A stretch of 64,000 nucleotides of DNA from Linanthus parryae (lineage: Eukaryota > Streptophyta > Magnoliopsida > Ericales > Polemoniaceae). The translations under genes were made by a program, and so were the position numbers. The stretch lies in the NCBI GenBank assembly GCA_023055425.1, contig JALGPY010000010.1:51993665-52057664 (forward strand). The letters are read 5' to 3'. Below the pieces are notes generated by a model. That model did not search any database. It was not told the origin of the DNA and saw nothing but the letters and a program-made list of their open reading frames with translations. Numbering within the stretch: position 1 is the first letter of the stretch; the number at the start of each line of letters is the position of its first letter. This document shows, one piece after another, positions 1 through 11,100 of the stretch.

Positions 1-769
1 TGGAGCGGTGTCTAGCAGCACATCCATTCCACCCAACTAACAGAAATAGTCATCCGACATACCTTGTGAAAGTATTGTCTCATCCCTTTGTCTCCATATC
101 CGGATTGGACACGAGACATACAAGTCACACTCGTATATCCAATCTTTAATTTCTGGATCCTGGGAATAGCCTTATTTGTGCAAATAACATCAATATCCCA
201 TATTGAATTATTTGAGTCTGGCAAGACAATTTATAAGAGCCATCTCTCGAGTGGCCGCGGATATTTTCTCCGGTTGTGTGGGAGGGACAAATTCAATCCA
301 CATCACTACGATCTCTATGCTTGCCTCATATTGTGTCCAATACGCGCCTTTGTAACTACCCTGTCACGGTGTAGCGTTGATGCTACCAAAATACAATTTT
401 CCACAACTAGATAATCTAGTGACTTCAAGTCTAAGGATGACAATAACGTTGTCACCACGAGAAGCACTTGTGACTTTACATAACATGTATGTAGCCTTCT
501 CGGAGATGGGTCAATCCAGTATGCAATTACCCTTAATGCATACCCATGTGTTGGATCGTGATTTCTCTATATCAACCCAGCCCCATACTAGTCTATAGAT
601 AATTGTCTTGTTAATCAGTATAATGGACTATGAATATTTAAGATAAACAACGCAATTGTAAATCTAAGGACTTCATTATTTTAAATATCTCAATAAATAA
701 TGCAATGAACATTCTAGCCAATTATTGTTCATACTAAACTAGATTGCTTCTAGGGAATCTATTCCAACA
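1..769 (-). repeat. Partial LTR-like sequence cut by the window edge
   Basis: Read on the minus strand, the stretch begins at 769 with TGTTGGAATAGATTCCCTAG, a start typical of plant LTRs (TGTTGG, then a tract resembling many copia-type LTRs). A TATA-like TTATAAATTG lies at about 229-239 on the same strand, about 530 bases in, as expected for U3 followed by R. The other end is outside the window, so neither the internal region nor a target duplication can be checked. Short ORFs here on both strands look like chance. The lineage is unresolved; it could also be a solo LTR. Confidence 0.4.
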
Positions 770-995
770 CTTCCTTCCTGATCTTCGTCATAATCTTCTT
801 CATTTCCCAGGGGTTGAAGTTGATAGGAAGCGCGAAAGCCCCTATTAGACAAGGAACTAAAAGCTGTTGAGTTTCGTTACAGTAGTTATCTTCAAAGATC
901 TCCACTTGTTCTTCGATCGTTGTCAATGGAGGTAGTCGGCGTAGTCCCGGTGAGCGATCCCTGTCCGCCATCTTTGCGGCCCTTGAAGTCTCCAA
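770..995 (-). pseudogene. Possible gene fragment interrupted by the LTR-like sequence
   Basis: An open frame on the minus strand starts at 995 and encodes about 75 residues, beginning MET and including an acidic middle and a lysine-rich end. It runs into the LTR-like sequence at 769 and stops ten bases later, so the element may have cut a longer coding region. No family is recognised. It could equally be a chance ORF. Confidence 0.15.
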
Positions 996-2984
996 AAAGC
1001 TCGGAGCGTGCTTACCCTAAAACCTTTTTCACAGTTTCATATTCAGACATATAATTTTAAATGTCATGTACAAATATAGTGAAAGTAATTTATTCATTTT
1101 TCTCATTGAACTATTTTTTATTATGAAGTTTAACAAAAAATGATATGATAGAGGATCCCTAAGTAATAATATTTCAAGTTATATTATTACTCGTGACAAC
1201 TAGTTGATAATGTCAAATAAAAATATACATATCCTTAAATATGCGAATATTTTTATCTATGTAAACACAATGGGCCGGTTCAGGCCGTGTTTGGGGCTAG
1301 CCATAGAAACCCTAGCCCAGCCCAAAAACATTCGTGCAAAAGAATTTAGCCCGAGCCCAACGATTTTAAGACACTATTAAGCCTAAGCCCTAATATTTCC
1401 TGGCTAGGCTGGAAATGACTGGGCTGGGCGGGCTTTTCGGGTCACCGGGCCGATGGTGAGCACTAAGTTTCAACCTGTGATTATCAATGATGAAATATAT
1501 TTATTGACTGGCCAAATAAGTAGTCAAAAAAAGTTTTCTTACAAGTATCACCACCTCGAACTCTAGCAGTGTAATGTGCTAGTCAATGGAGCCTGACGGG
1601 AAAGAAACCTGAGAAATGTTGTGGTTTTATTTGCAGTATTACAGACTGCAATAGGAAAGTAATAGTGATTGTCTAACAACTTAAGACAATTTATGGGACT
1701 TAGAGGTGCACAAAAGAGGGAGAGCCAATGATCAAGAAGAATGAAGCTTCGTTTCTTCAGCAAATGAAGTATCGCAATCACTTGTTCTTCAGAAAGGGTT
1801 TGGTTACATAGAAACAGAGCCGTGATGCGTAGTGATTAAATAAACAACTGAGAAATCATCTTCTCCACCGCATCTCCATAGAAAATTTGAAGAGTTAGAG
1901 AAGAGAGGACACTGTAATTCGCAGTGGAGGCGGAGGCGGAGGCGGTTGTCGTCACCAATTCCGTCGCAAATCGGTCCCAGTCACCAAGGACTTCGTTTCC
2001 ATTCACCTGTTTCTTTTTACTGTTCCCTTTATATGTATCCGATAAGACCTCTTTTAATCAATACAATTGTTCTGTTTTCCCTACTTTATGAAATATGATG
2101 ATGGCACCCTTAATCTCTACCTACCTTACCGAAATGATTAACATGTTACAAGTTCGCCCTGCTTCACTTTTTCTCTAAGTGTTCATTTATGTAGTAGTAT
2201 GGAAATAAAAAATACAAAAAAATCACCTTAAGTTTGATGCGCTTAAAATGCATTGAATGTAGTGCTGGACGCATTTAAAAAAAAGATGTAGTGCTGGAGG
2301 CAGTGTTATTTATTAGTAATTTCTTACCCAATAATACTAGAATATGGCGTTCTTCTCTAGAGAGAGAAAAAAAGTTAGAGAGAAAAGTGTACAAAATGGA
2401 TGTAAGAAATATATTAGTGAAGCAGTACTAAAAATTGAAATCTCTAGACTAGCGTACTTTTATGAAGAAAAATATATTCGTCCAAATATATCTAATATAG
2501 ACGCTTTGTCAAAAAGAAATAGTACTGTATAACTTCAAATTTAGAAGGAACAAGTTCATTATACGTAGGGATTCTGTTTTAGGAGGATTATATGAACATT
2601 TTAAGAAGCCAACTTGTAGGAATTCCATGAAAAACCTAATACAACTCGAGGGGTCTTTTGTTTCTTTGAAATTATTTCTTATTGTGATCCTTTTTATGTA
2701 GTTACCACATGACACATATATTTCTTACTAAAAGCTATATCAAGTATAAAAAAAATTATTACAAATTCTACTTTCCGTACTACTCAATTCTCATTACTCT
2801 TTTTTTTTCTCAATAAAGAATAAGTATTCTCATTACGTTCATAGTACCTTTGGAGCTTGTAATCTCGATCTTAAGTAAATATTTATTATAAACCATATAT
2901 TAATAAAAAGTATTTCCTTATTTCATTAACCTATCATAAACAAATTGTAATCGTAAAAATGACAATTTGTAAAATCGGAAATAC
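996..2984. other. AT-rich flank without a recognisable gene
   Basis: I see no convincing gene here. Positions 1267-1465 hold a GC-rich tract with repeated gggctgggc and ccagccc motifs, of a kind often scattered in plant intergenic DNA. Positions 1924-1946 hold a short GGAGGC microsatellite. The rest is AT-rich with only short ORFs (at most about 70 codons) that have no features. Confidence 0.5.
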
Positions 2985-3233
2985 ACTTTTTCATATGTAT
3001 CTTAAAGCGCACATTATAACTTCTTTAGCACTACAACTTAATTTTCCCCAAGTACTGTGTCACAAGATCTAGATGTAATCATGAAAACACATTCTATCAT
3101 AAATTCATGGCATCCAAATCCGAGGAGGAATTATCCCATGCACCGACACTCCCAGTCCAAGCCACCCAAACTCTTGTGGAGATCCGAGACTTAAGTTGTA
3201 TCCTTGAAATGGCTGGCAAATAAAATGAACGTC
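2985..3233 (+). pseudogene. B3-like gene fragment, copy A
   Basis: A 38-codon reading frame (ATG at 3107, stop at 3221) begins MASKSEEELSHA and matches the N-terminus of copies B (3420-4060) and C (63250-63915, opposite strand). The upstream 100 bases are also similar to those of the other copies. Only the N-terminal part is present; the region equivalent to the DNA-binding-like half is missing. It is a truncated duplicate of a small gene of uncertain family. Confidence 0.45.
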
Positions 3234-3419
3234 ACATTACCATAAAACTATATTCCAAATTACTCAATTCCATCACGTACGTGTGACACCTTAGAGATTG
3301 TAATCATTATTTTTTAAGTAAGCATTTATTGAATCACATATGCCATCATAAAATATTACGTATGTCACTAATTAATCATAAAAATATATAAACTGTAATA
3401 AATCTTAATTCGTATTCAT

Positions 3420-4060
3420 CTAATAACCTTTGGACAAGTAGAGTTGTATTTTTAAATATAAAACGTACACTATAACTTCATTTGCACTATAACTTCATTC
3501 ATCCCAAGTACTCGTTCACAAGCGTTGAATCATTAAAAATGCCTTTTACCACAAGTTCATAGCATCCAAATCCGAGGAGGAACTAAGCCATGCACTAAAC
3601 CTCTCAGTCGAAACCACCCCAACTTCAGTGGATATCCAGGACTTAGAGTCAGGTCCTCAAAATCGTTGGCAAATAAAAAAGAAGGTCACAATACTGATTT
3701 AAAGAACGGATTATTCGTTCTTTCTTATGCCGACACCACATTTTGAGGAACTGGCCTCTAGAAGTATCTAAGCGTCTTATGGATGGTGAGGGGATACCGG
3801 TGTCTGGATACAATGTGACCAAAAATAATAATGTGGTTAAGTATGGAGCTAGTATTTATTTCAAGAAAGGGCCAACTGAGGAGAGCTACGTGCTCGAATG
3901 GTCTGTCTGTGCTAGAAATTTGAAGATAGAAGTTGGAAACGCTAGGACGCAACTGAACTTTTCCATTTGAAGTTGATTTAATTTTTGTGAAATTTGTGGG
4001 AGTGACAGTGAAATTTGTTTTCACCATTTGTGCGGGTTAGACTAGGAATGCTTTAATTTT
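3420..4060 (+). pseudogene. B3-like gene fragment, copy B
   Basis: This is the longest copy on the left flank. The start codon has become ATA (3559-3561), one base is missing near 3700 relative to copy C, and seven bases are missing near 3735. The C-terminal half is open from 3743 to 3970 and contains the stretches NWPLEV, KRLMDGEG, TKNNNVVKYG and ESYVLEWS. The pattern of an aromatic-rich strand followed by a GD-type turn in copy C resembles the plant B3 DNA-binding fold, but this is a weak call. Element E1 inserted about 110 bases after the end of the similarity. Confidence 0.45.
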
Positions 4061-4162
4061 TTTTCCAAGGCCAATCACATTTCATTTCCTTTCGACCTTT
4101 AGCGAAAGAAGAATTTGTAATACATCAGAATTCAAAGTTATATTTTTAATAAAAGAGAAAAA

Positions 4163-4167
4163 GATGT
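4163..4167. repeat. Left target-site duplication of E1 (gatgt)
   Basis: The five bases gatgt directly before the first TG of the 5' LTR are repeated directly after the last CA of the 3' LTR at 62921-62925. This fixes both ends of the outer element. Confidence 0.92.
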
Positions 4168-4454
4168 TGTAGACATTAAAAATGTCGAACATTTTTTTAC
4201 GAATTAATTAATTAATTTTAATTAGTTCGGTTAAATCGGGCCAAGATGAGCCTAACAAACGCAACGGGCCTCTGAATATGGTCTCGTGCCAAGCCCAATG
4301 GTGACAACAAGCCCACTTGTTGGGTTAGATCAAAACTGCATCTAAAGTCTTTAAATGTCCTTAAACAGGGTACCTCGTAAAGTCGAGGGGGGCTTTATGC
4401 AATAAATCAAAAGAAATTAAGGGATTATTACAAACTAGTCCCTACATGTGAGCC

Positions 4455-4463
4455 CATAAATAA
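4455..4463 (+). promoter_or_regulatory. Putative TATA box of the E1 LTR
   Basis: CATAAATAA lies in the 5' LTR between an AT-rich U3-like part and the 60-bp repeats, which is a reasonable place for a core promoter. The 3' LTR has a changed and one-base-shorter version (CTATAATTAG) at the same place. This is position and motif only. Confidence 0.4.
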
Positions 4464-4523
4464 GAGACTCTCATTCACACACAAAAAAGACCGTGCTAGC
4501 AGACGCCTGAGCTCTCCAACACT

Positions 4524-4763
4524 TTGAAGACTCTCTTGAAGATCCGCAAGCATCTCGCCGGAGATTCAAGGACGCGAACGCACACGAAGACTTTCTTGAA
4601 GATCCACAAGCATCTCGCCGGAGATTCAAGAAAGCGAACGCACACGAAGACTTTCTTGAAGATCCACAAGCATCTCGCCGGAGATTCAAGAACGCGAAGG
4701 CACACGAAGACTTTCTTGAAGATCCACAAGCCTTCCGCCGGAGATTCAAGAACGCAAACGTAC
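4524..4763 (+). repeat. Four tandem 60-bp units in the E1 5' LTR
   Basis: Each unit contains CTTGAAGATCC, GCATCTCGCCGGAGATTCAA and CGCACACGAAGACT in the same order, with period exactly 60. The 3' LTR has the same four units at 62297-62536. Because 60 is divisible by three, several frames stay open across the array. Confidence 0.9.
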
Positions 4764-5152
4764 ACGAAGAGTGATCGAGATCAAGCTTTCAAGCACTCTT
4801 TCAAGCTTCACCCCAACACAACCATTGTGCGTAAGCCCGAAGACACAAGTCCTTCCACCTCTAGTACCTCAAGATCGGAGTTTGGAGCCACGGACCGCTC
4901 TTCATCAAATCTTGTCGTTCAAAGGTCAAAAGTCAACTACATCGCCGACCTCGTCTCTTTGAGGAAAGCTCGTCATCATCACGCTACAAGTCAACAAATT
5001 CAAGAAGTAGGAGATTTAATCAGAGGTTTCCGATCCGGTGTAAAATCAAGAGGATTGTACCCGCTTTAAATCAAATTAAATACAAAATAAATTTGTGCAC
5101 TTACGTTTTGCGTCTTTTTCGCTGAGTTTGCAAAATTTGTGTGTACAAGTTT

Positions 5153-5170
5153 TGGCACGCCCAGTGGGAC
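5153..5170 (+). other. E1 primer binding site
   Basis: TGGCACGCCCAGTGGGAC begins five bases after the LTR end. The TGG start fits pairing with the CCA end of a tRNA, as in other LTR retrotransposons. I cannot name the tRNA from memory with certainty. Confidence 0.65.
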
Positions 5171-5218
5171 CTCTCTTCCTCTCATCTTTTTCTCCTACAT
5201 CTGGAACTTCGTATTCCA

Positions 5219-7540
5219 ATGACATCAAGGAAAGCGCAAAGCAGTAGCAGTACGTCTTCAGGGCACTTTACCCGAAGCAAAGCGAAAGTAGAGGCGATTC
5301 TCACGAAGCAACCAGTTGCATCAAAGTCAACCAAAGGCCTTGAAGGAATCAAGAATTCTTCCATCTCTACAAGTGACATGGAAAGGAAGATGAAAGAAAT
5401 TGAAGAAATTCAAGAGAATCACGATAACGCTCTTGCGGCAAAAGAAGCGGATGCTAAGAGGGGACATTCATCGTTACCCTCCACTCTCTCCCTCGAAGCT
5501 TCGTCGCAGTGTCAAAACCTACCAAAGGTAAATGTGACTTTAAGTGCAGGGTCGGAATCAGGTTCGTCTTCGCCTAGCCCAAAATATTGGGATCCGTTGA
5601 ATCAAGAGGAGTCATCTCGTACCTTAGCTATGCAAGCAATGACGACAGGAGCGTCTACCGTCGCAGAGAAATTGGGGGCTATGATGGAGGCAATAGAAAA
5701 ACTCCAAAGGACCGTTGGAGAAAAGGACCTCCAAATTGCCTCACTCATGAACAAGATAGAGAGTTTGAACGTGGTTGAGATGAGCCAAGACGATTCGCAT
5801 CCACCAAAACCAAGTGCAAAGGATAATGTTGCAGCTTTTGGAATTTCTAGCGGCGTTATAAAACCTCCGAATGCCAATGAATTGCAACAATCAAATGCAT
5901 TACAGCGTGAGGCGGCTCCGCAAAGAAGCTCGACGCTTATCCCTCCGTTCTCCATGCAACAGTTGGACGATTTGATCCAAAATGCTGTGAGGGCACAATA
6001 TGGCGGCACTTCGCGCACATCAATTAGATACACCAAGCCTTACACTCAAAGGATTGATATGTTGCCGATGCCTAAAGGCTACATCCCTCCCTCATTCCAA
6101 CTGTTTGACGGAAAGGGTAACCCAAAGCAGCACGTTGCACATTTCATTGAGACTTGCAACAATGCAGGGACCGAAGGAGATTGGCTGGTAAAGCAATTTG
6201 TTCGTACTCTCAAGCATAATGCTTTTGAATGGTACATTGGTTTAACCCCTAAATCCATTGACAGTTGGTATCAAATGGAGCGTGAGTTCCTTAGTCGGTT
6301 CTATAGCACTCGTCTTACCGTGAGCATGATTGAGCTAACGAACACGAAGCAGTGGAAATACGAACCGGTGATAGATTACATTAACAGGTGGCGTGCTTTG
6401 AGCCTCGATTGCCCAGATCGATTGTCTGAAGTATCCGCAGTGGAAATGTGCATGCAGGGTATGAACTGGGGGCTCCTTTACATTCTCCAAGGAATTGGGC
6501 CGCGCACATTTGAGGAACTAGCCACTCGTGCCCACGACATGGAAATAAGCATAGCACACCATGGAGGAAGAAACCCCCATATCACTGAACCACGACATGA
6601 AAAGAAGGACAAAAACAAGGACGATAAGTCATTCAAACCTAAGGCCAAAGAATCCATGGTAACGACTATGGCCCCTGTGAGGATATCAGCCAAGGAAAAG
6701 AAGGGTGAAAACAAGGAGGGTTATCGTCCACAAAAGGAAGCGCGTCTAACCTTGAAAGAGCTACAAGAAAAGAAGTATCCTTTTCCCGATGCCGATGTGC
6801 CGGGGATGTTGGAAGACCTACTCAAGAAGAAGGTTATCGAGCTGCCCGAGTGCAAGCGCCCAGAAGAAATGGGGAGAACCGGTGACCCAAAGTACTGTAA
6901 TTATCATCGTATCGTAGGCCACCCTACCGGGAAATTCTTCGTACTAAAGGAGTTGCTGATTGATCTTGCGAGGAAGAACAAAATAATACTTGACATCGAT
7001 GAGATGGAAGAGTCGAATCATGTTGTGGCCACCTACGTAGTCTCCGCGGATGAGGGGGATGAGAACAAGGGAGAAAATGAGCTCCGTGCTGGAGAATCTG
7101 AAGAGGAATCCCAACACCTACTTTGCACAAGAGAAGAGAATAGTGCACAAGCGGCCTCAGCAATATGGTCATCATTCTTTGCCACAATCACCTTCTCTGA
7201 TGAAGATCTGCAATTAGGATCCAAACCGCACAACCGCCCTTTGTTTGTAGCTGGATACATCCGAGAGCAACAAATGAATCGTATATTCATCGATGGAGGA
7301 TCGGCCGTAAACATCATGCCTAAATCCGTGATGAAAAAGCTGGGCATATTGGTGGACGAGCTATCACCTAGCCGAGTAATCATTCAAGGATTCAATCAAG
7401 GTGGGCAAAGAGCAATCGGCATAATCCGCATACAATTAACAATGGGAGAACTCGAGGCGAGTACCCTGTTCCATGTTATTGATGCGAAAACTTCTTACAA
7501 TTTGCTATTAGGACGCCATGGGTTCACGAAAATGGTGTAG
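5219..7540 (+). pseudogene. gag-pro: E1 gag and protease
   Basis: The first ATG after the primer site is at 5219; the frame stays open to a stop at 7538. The N-terminus is serine-rich, with a charged coiled-coil-like stretch near residues 170-210. The gag core lies at about residues 320-460. The zinc-knuckle-like region (YCNYH at about 6893) has lost one expected cysteine: the codon at 6935-6937 reads phenylalanine. The aspartic protease is at about residues 675-770, with the active-site motif FIDGGSAVN near 7290. The reading frame then breaks near 7513-7516 by loss of one base, just after the LLLGR motif, and coding continues in another frame. The protein would form particles and process the polyprotein in a working element. 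The ATG choice is supported by its place after the primer site. Confidence 0.85.
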
Positions 7541-9495
7541 TCCCCTCCACCTTACACCAATGTTTTAAGTTTTACAAAAATGGTGTCAAGTCGGTGTTCG
7601 CGGAAGAGAAACCATTCCTGGAAGCTGAGGCACATTTTGCGGACGCAAAGTTTTATGAGGGACATGAAGTTGCGGCTGAAGTCATGCCAACGGAAGTCCC
7701 TGCCTTAGGAGTGGACGAACTGAAGAGAGAAGAGATTGTTGTCAACAAATCAATGTTAGACAAAAAGCAAGAGGTGGCCACGTCATAGTTGCCTAGTCAC
7801 GTGACCAAACCTCAAAATGCTACGAGAATCCTTAAGTATATCCCACAATCTCGAAGAAAGGTGGGCCAATTACCTTTCGAAGAAGTCATCATCGCGCCTA
7901 CCCATGAGAAGAACTCTCCAAGATTCACGGAGCGAGAGCACTCTGATACATTGGAAGGAGGACTGGTGATGCCTTTGACTAATCTAGAAGATGTAGGGCC
8001 AACTAAACCGCTGCTCAAAGGCTTTGTTAAACCAATTCACGGGTCCATCGAGCATGGGGAATTACCAAGTACGCGCTCCGGAGGGTTTGACCCAAATGCT
8101 TACAAGTTGCTTTCTCGGTCGAGTTACGACTTCTCAAAATCCCCACCGGGGGAGGATTTCAGTCCTTATGCCATTGGAGAGAAAATTCAAGGTCTCACTG
8201 AAGCACAAATGAAGCTCAGGAAACAAGGGCATAAAGTCGCACCCCCAAAAGTGGGTTTGGGTTATACGCCGCCGGACCCCGTACGAATTTCTGCAAAGCA
8301 ACGGGTAGCAAAAGAAGACGTTCAATATATAACGGTTGAGGAGCCGAAAGAAGAAACCCCTCAATAAGAGGCTGATCGTACATCGGTCTTTGACCGGATA
8401 GGTTCCACGCCTAAAAGAGTTTCTGCATTTTCTCGGTTGGGCAGCCATGTAAAAGAATCAAGGCGATGCGTGCTTATACCTAGAAAATCTGTATTTTCTC
8501 GAATGGAAAATAAGAGGGTGACCCATGCTCAAGATTCGTCTCAAAATCAAGGAAATAAAATGTCCAACTTACAGGAGGACAAAGAAATTCGAAGTATCAT
8601 CCCCTTGAGAATGAAACGCTTGACGTCTTGGGCCATAAGTACGGAAGGGGGGCTCAAACTGGAGAAGAGAACGGTGGTCATGACGAAGGGTGACGCGAAT
8701 TACACCGAAAAGCGAGGAGAGTATGCTAACTCCTTCCATATTACGGTTGTGGAAGAAGAAGATCACGATCAAGAAGATGATGAATTGAAGGAGGCTCCAC
8801 CGCAACTTGAAGATGGAGGACAAGCAACTGTTGACGACCTTCGCGAAATAAACTTGGGTACTAGCGAGGAACCGAGGCCCATATTTGTAAGTGAATCTTT
8901 ATCCGCCGAAGAAGAGAAAAGTTATTTTGAGTTATTGACTGAATACAAGGCTGTCTTCGCTTGGACGTATAAAGAGATGCCAGGGTTAAGTCCAAAGATT
9001 GCGGTGCATCACCTTGGTGTCAAACACGGCGCTAGACCGGTAAAGCAAGCATATCGGAGAATCCGTCCTGATCCCATCCCCCAAATTGAGGCGGAGGTGA
9101 ACAAGCTTATCGAGGCTGGCTTTATTCGAGAAGTAGAATACCCCACGTGGATCTCTAGCATGGTGCCGGTGATGAAGAAAAACGGGAAAATCCGTGTGTG
9201 TGTAGACTTTCGGGACCTTAACAACGCATGCCCGAAAGATGACTTCCCACTCCCCATCACAAAACTCATGATAGATGCAACTACAGGGCACGAAGCACTT
9301 TCATTCATGGATGGATGCTCGGGATACAATCAAATAAGAATGGCTCCTGAAGACGAAGAGCTTACTGCCTTTCACACAACAAAAGGGATTTATTGTTATA
9401 AAGTTATGCCTTTCGGCTTGAAAAATTCCGGGGCGACTTATCAGCGGGCAATGCAAAAGATTTTTGATGATATGTTGCACAAAATTGTTGAGTGT
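7516..9495 (+). pseudogene. pol: E1 pol, first part (linker and reverse transcriptase N-terminal half)
   Basis: The frame continues from the gag-protease break at about 7516. Two in-frame stops interrupt it: TAG at 7786-7788 and TAA at 8365-8367; the second fits a CAA to TAA change. A long linker rich in charged residues follows the protease. Reverse transcriptase begins near 8950, with the motifs VCVDFRDLNNACPKDD (about 9200-9250), SFMDGCSGYNQI (about 9300) and VMPFGLKNSGATYQRAM (about 9405-9455). The gene is cut at 9495 by E2, directly before the codons of the YVDD catalytic motif, which lie on the far side at 23702-23713. Apart from the stops the RT motifs are well kept. Confidence 0.88.
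9491..9495. repeat. Left target-site duplication of E2 (agtgt)
   Basis: agtgt directly before the LTR start at 9496 is repeated directly after the LTR end at 23697-23701. It fixes the ends of E2 exactly. Confidence 0.95.
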
Positions 9496-10476
9496 TGACA
9501 CGTTCCAACTGCAAGTGCACAGTCGTCGTGTGTAGTAATAAACCGGAAATCCGGGTTGTCGAACCCAAGGGACTTTGTTTAAATTAATTATTATTCTATA
9601 CCTTATGTGGGCAAGTCGCAAGTTGTATTTTTATCTAATTCTAGGAAAATAAATGCAATATTCTCAATTAATCAAGTGAAGTAATTCACGATTAATAAAG
9701 AATGAATATTTGGAGGTTTTTATCAATAAGGGAAAAGCACCGGGAATTCTCTAGGTTCACTAGGTTGATCTAAATTTAAGCTTTGATTTGTAAAACAACC
9801 ACGTGTTATTCACTATTAATCAAGCAACGTTGAACTTACCGAGTTACCAAGCAAATCCACTATACTTAAGCTAAACTAAACCGAGTTACCAAGCCTAATT
9901 TAGGTTTAAGTATGCATTAAGATTATAATTCTACTTTAACGATCCTAGTTAACGATGCCGAGTTACCAAACATTGATACGACTAGGTGGATTATTCAATT
10001 TACCGACTAGTTATCACGGAGTGACCGCGTGAAACTAATTGATTCTATCTCTACGTTAGCTACTCGCAAAGATAATAAGATTAAGAACGCAAATAATCCA
10101 TAATAGTGAATAAACACGAGAGATTAAGCTAAAGCATGCATTACAATCATCAAAACGTCAACTTGAGATCAAACCCTAGCTACACCAAACGAGAATTCCC
10201 AGCAAAAGGTGTTTAGCTACTCATATTCATAATCAAAACGACGATTATAATGAGTTTAAACATAAAAATCAAGAAAAACGAGAGTTTAGAATTCAAACGA
10301 ATGATCCAAAAGCTCCTAAGCTCTCTCCAAGGCTTCTTGATCTCCAAAGATGTCTCTAATCTTAAAAACTACTGAAAAAGACGACCTAAAAGTCTTAAAT
10401 ACGTTCCCATAATAATATTACAAAGTTTGGAAATAATACGGAAAAGCCCCAAAAAAATCTGCTCTGTCCCACGACC

Positions 10477-10653
10477 TCTTCGCACGAAGACAGTTGTCTT
10501 CGCACGAAGAGTCTTCGTACGAAGACTTCTGCCTCTTCGTGCGAAGGTCTTATTATGTAGATACTGCAAGTGTTTATGAGAAGAGAATGTTGCAGACTGA
10601 AATTTTGGCTAAGTATTTGTCTTCGCACGAAGACAAATGTCTTCGCACGAAGA
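10477..10653. repeat. Six-palindrome module in the E2 LTR
   Basis: Six near-copies of the 14-mer TCTTCGCACGAAGA or TCTTCGTACGAAGA stand at 10477, 10497, 10512, 10534, 10620 and 10640. Each is a palindrome or nearly so, and neighbours can also pair with each other. Their order and spacing match the internal module at 15479-15654, and the spacer between the fourth and fifth copies is similar too. The module lies about 80 bases upstream of the TATA-like box in element sense, so it is in U3. Confidence 0.9.
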
Positions 10654-10682
10654 CCTCTTGTTCCAGCCCTCTTTTTGCCTCC

Positions 10683-10813
10683 TTTGACTTTTCTCTTCTC
10701 TTCTTTGACTTTCTTCCTCCATTCTTTCTTCCCTTGACCTTCCTTTGACTTTCTTTGACCTTCCTCTTTCCTTTGACTTTCCTTTGACTTTCTTTGACCT
10801 TTTGACTTGACTT
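10683..10813. promoter_or_regulatory. W-box core cluster in the U3 of E2
   Basis: Ten TTGACT or TTGACC cores lie within about 130 bases on the plus strand. TTGAC followed by C or T is the known binding core of plant WRKY factors. The cluster lies in U3, upstream of the palindrome module and TATA-like box in element sense. It is repeated in the other LTR at 23293-23423. Function is inferred from the motif alone; the CT-rich composition raises the chance of such motifs. Confidence 0.5.
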
Positions 10814-11086
10814 TGAGTTCCTTGTTTCCGAAGTTCGCTTCCAAATCCCGCACGATCCTCCAAGCCCTGTTTTCCTGCGAATCACAACACGAAAACACAA
10901 CCCGCGATCATATCACAATAAAAAGCTCAAAAATCTAAAGAAACGCCCGGATTTAACAAGTATTGCATATGAACTCGTATTTTCACATTTACGCTCAATT
11001 TACTCAAAAGACGACAAATTCTCCATTATAAGCACGCAAAACGTAGAAATAAAAGGCATAAAATAACTCCGAAAACGGAGTTATCA

Positions 11087-11100
11087 ACTACCCCCACACT
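11087..11100 (-). other. E2 polypurine tract
   Basis: Read on the minus strand the bases directly before the 3' LTR are AGTGTGGGGGTAGT, a purine-rich run at the place where plus-strand DNA synthesis is primed. E3 has a closely similar tract at 27112-27125. Confidence 0.75.

Larger units (their letters stand above)
4168..5147 (+). repeat. E1 5' LTR
   Basis: The 980-bp LTR starts TGTAGACATT and ends GTGTACA. A TATA-like box, CATAAATAA, lies at 4455-4463. A 60-bp unit is repeated four times after it (about 4524-4760), in the expected R/U5 part. The tip carries a 6-bp stem with a 3-base loop (GACATT at 4172-4177, AATGTC at 4181-4186). Long ORFs on both strands of this LTR come from the 60-bp repeat, whose length is a multiple of three, and are not treated as genes. 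Confidence 0.93.
9496..11086 (-). repeat. E2 LTR (3' LTR in element sense)
   Basis: The copy runs TGACACG to TTATCA on the plus strand and pairs with 22106-23696. In element sense it starts with TGATAACTCC, followed by a W-box cluster (10683-10813), a palindrome module (10477-10653) and a TATA-like GTATTTAAG at about 10393-10401. The tip carries a 9-bp stem with a 4-base loop (11063-11084). Three GAGTTACCAA motifs lie at about 9840-9970. ORFs on both strands near 10370-10900 are repeat-driven and not treated as genes. Confidence 0.95.

Noticed and set aside
1267..1465. Promoter of a host gene in the GC-rich tract
   Set aside because: No coding frame follows on either strand; the tract is of a kind scattered in plant intergenic DNA.
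4774..4962. Host gene start inside the E1 LTR
   Set aside because: The sequence is repeated in both LTRs and lacks a domain.
4471..5069. Long ORFs on both strands in the E1 LTRs (also 62244-62842)
   Set aside because: They follow from a 60-bp repeat whose length is a multiple of three; both strands are open and there is no domain.
5602..9621. Minus-strand ORFs opposite E1 gag and pol
   Set aside because: They are shadows of the real coding frames, lack motifs and are cut at arbitrary places.
10369..10900. Overlapping ORFs in the E2 LTR (also 22979-23510)
   Set aside because: They are lysine- and serine-rich products of the CT-rich W-box tract and of the palindromes; no family likeness.
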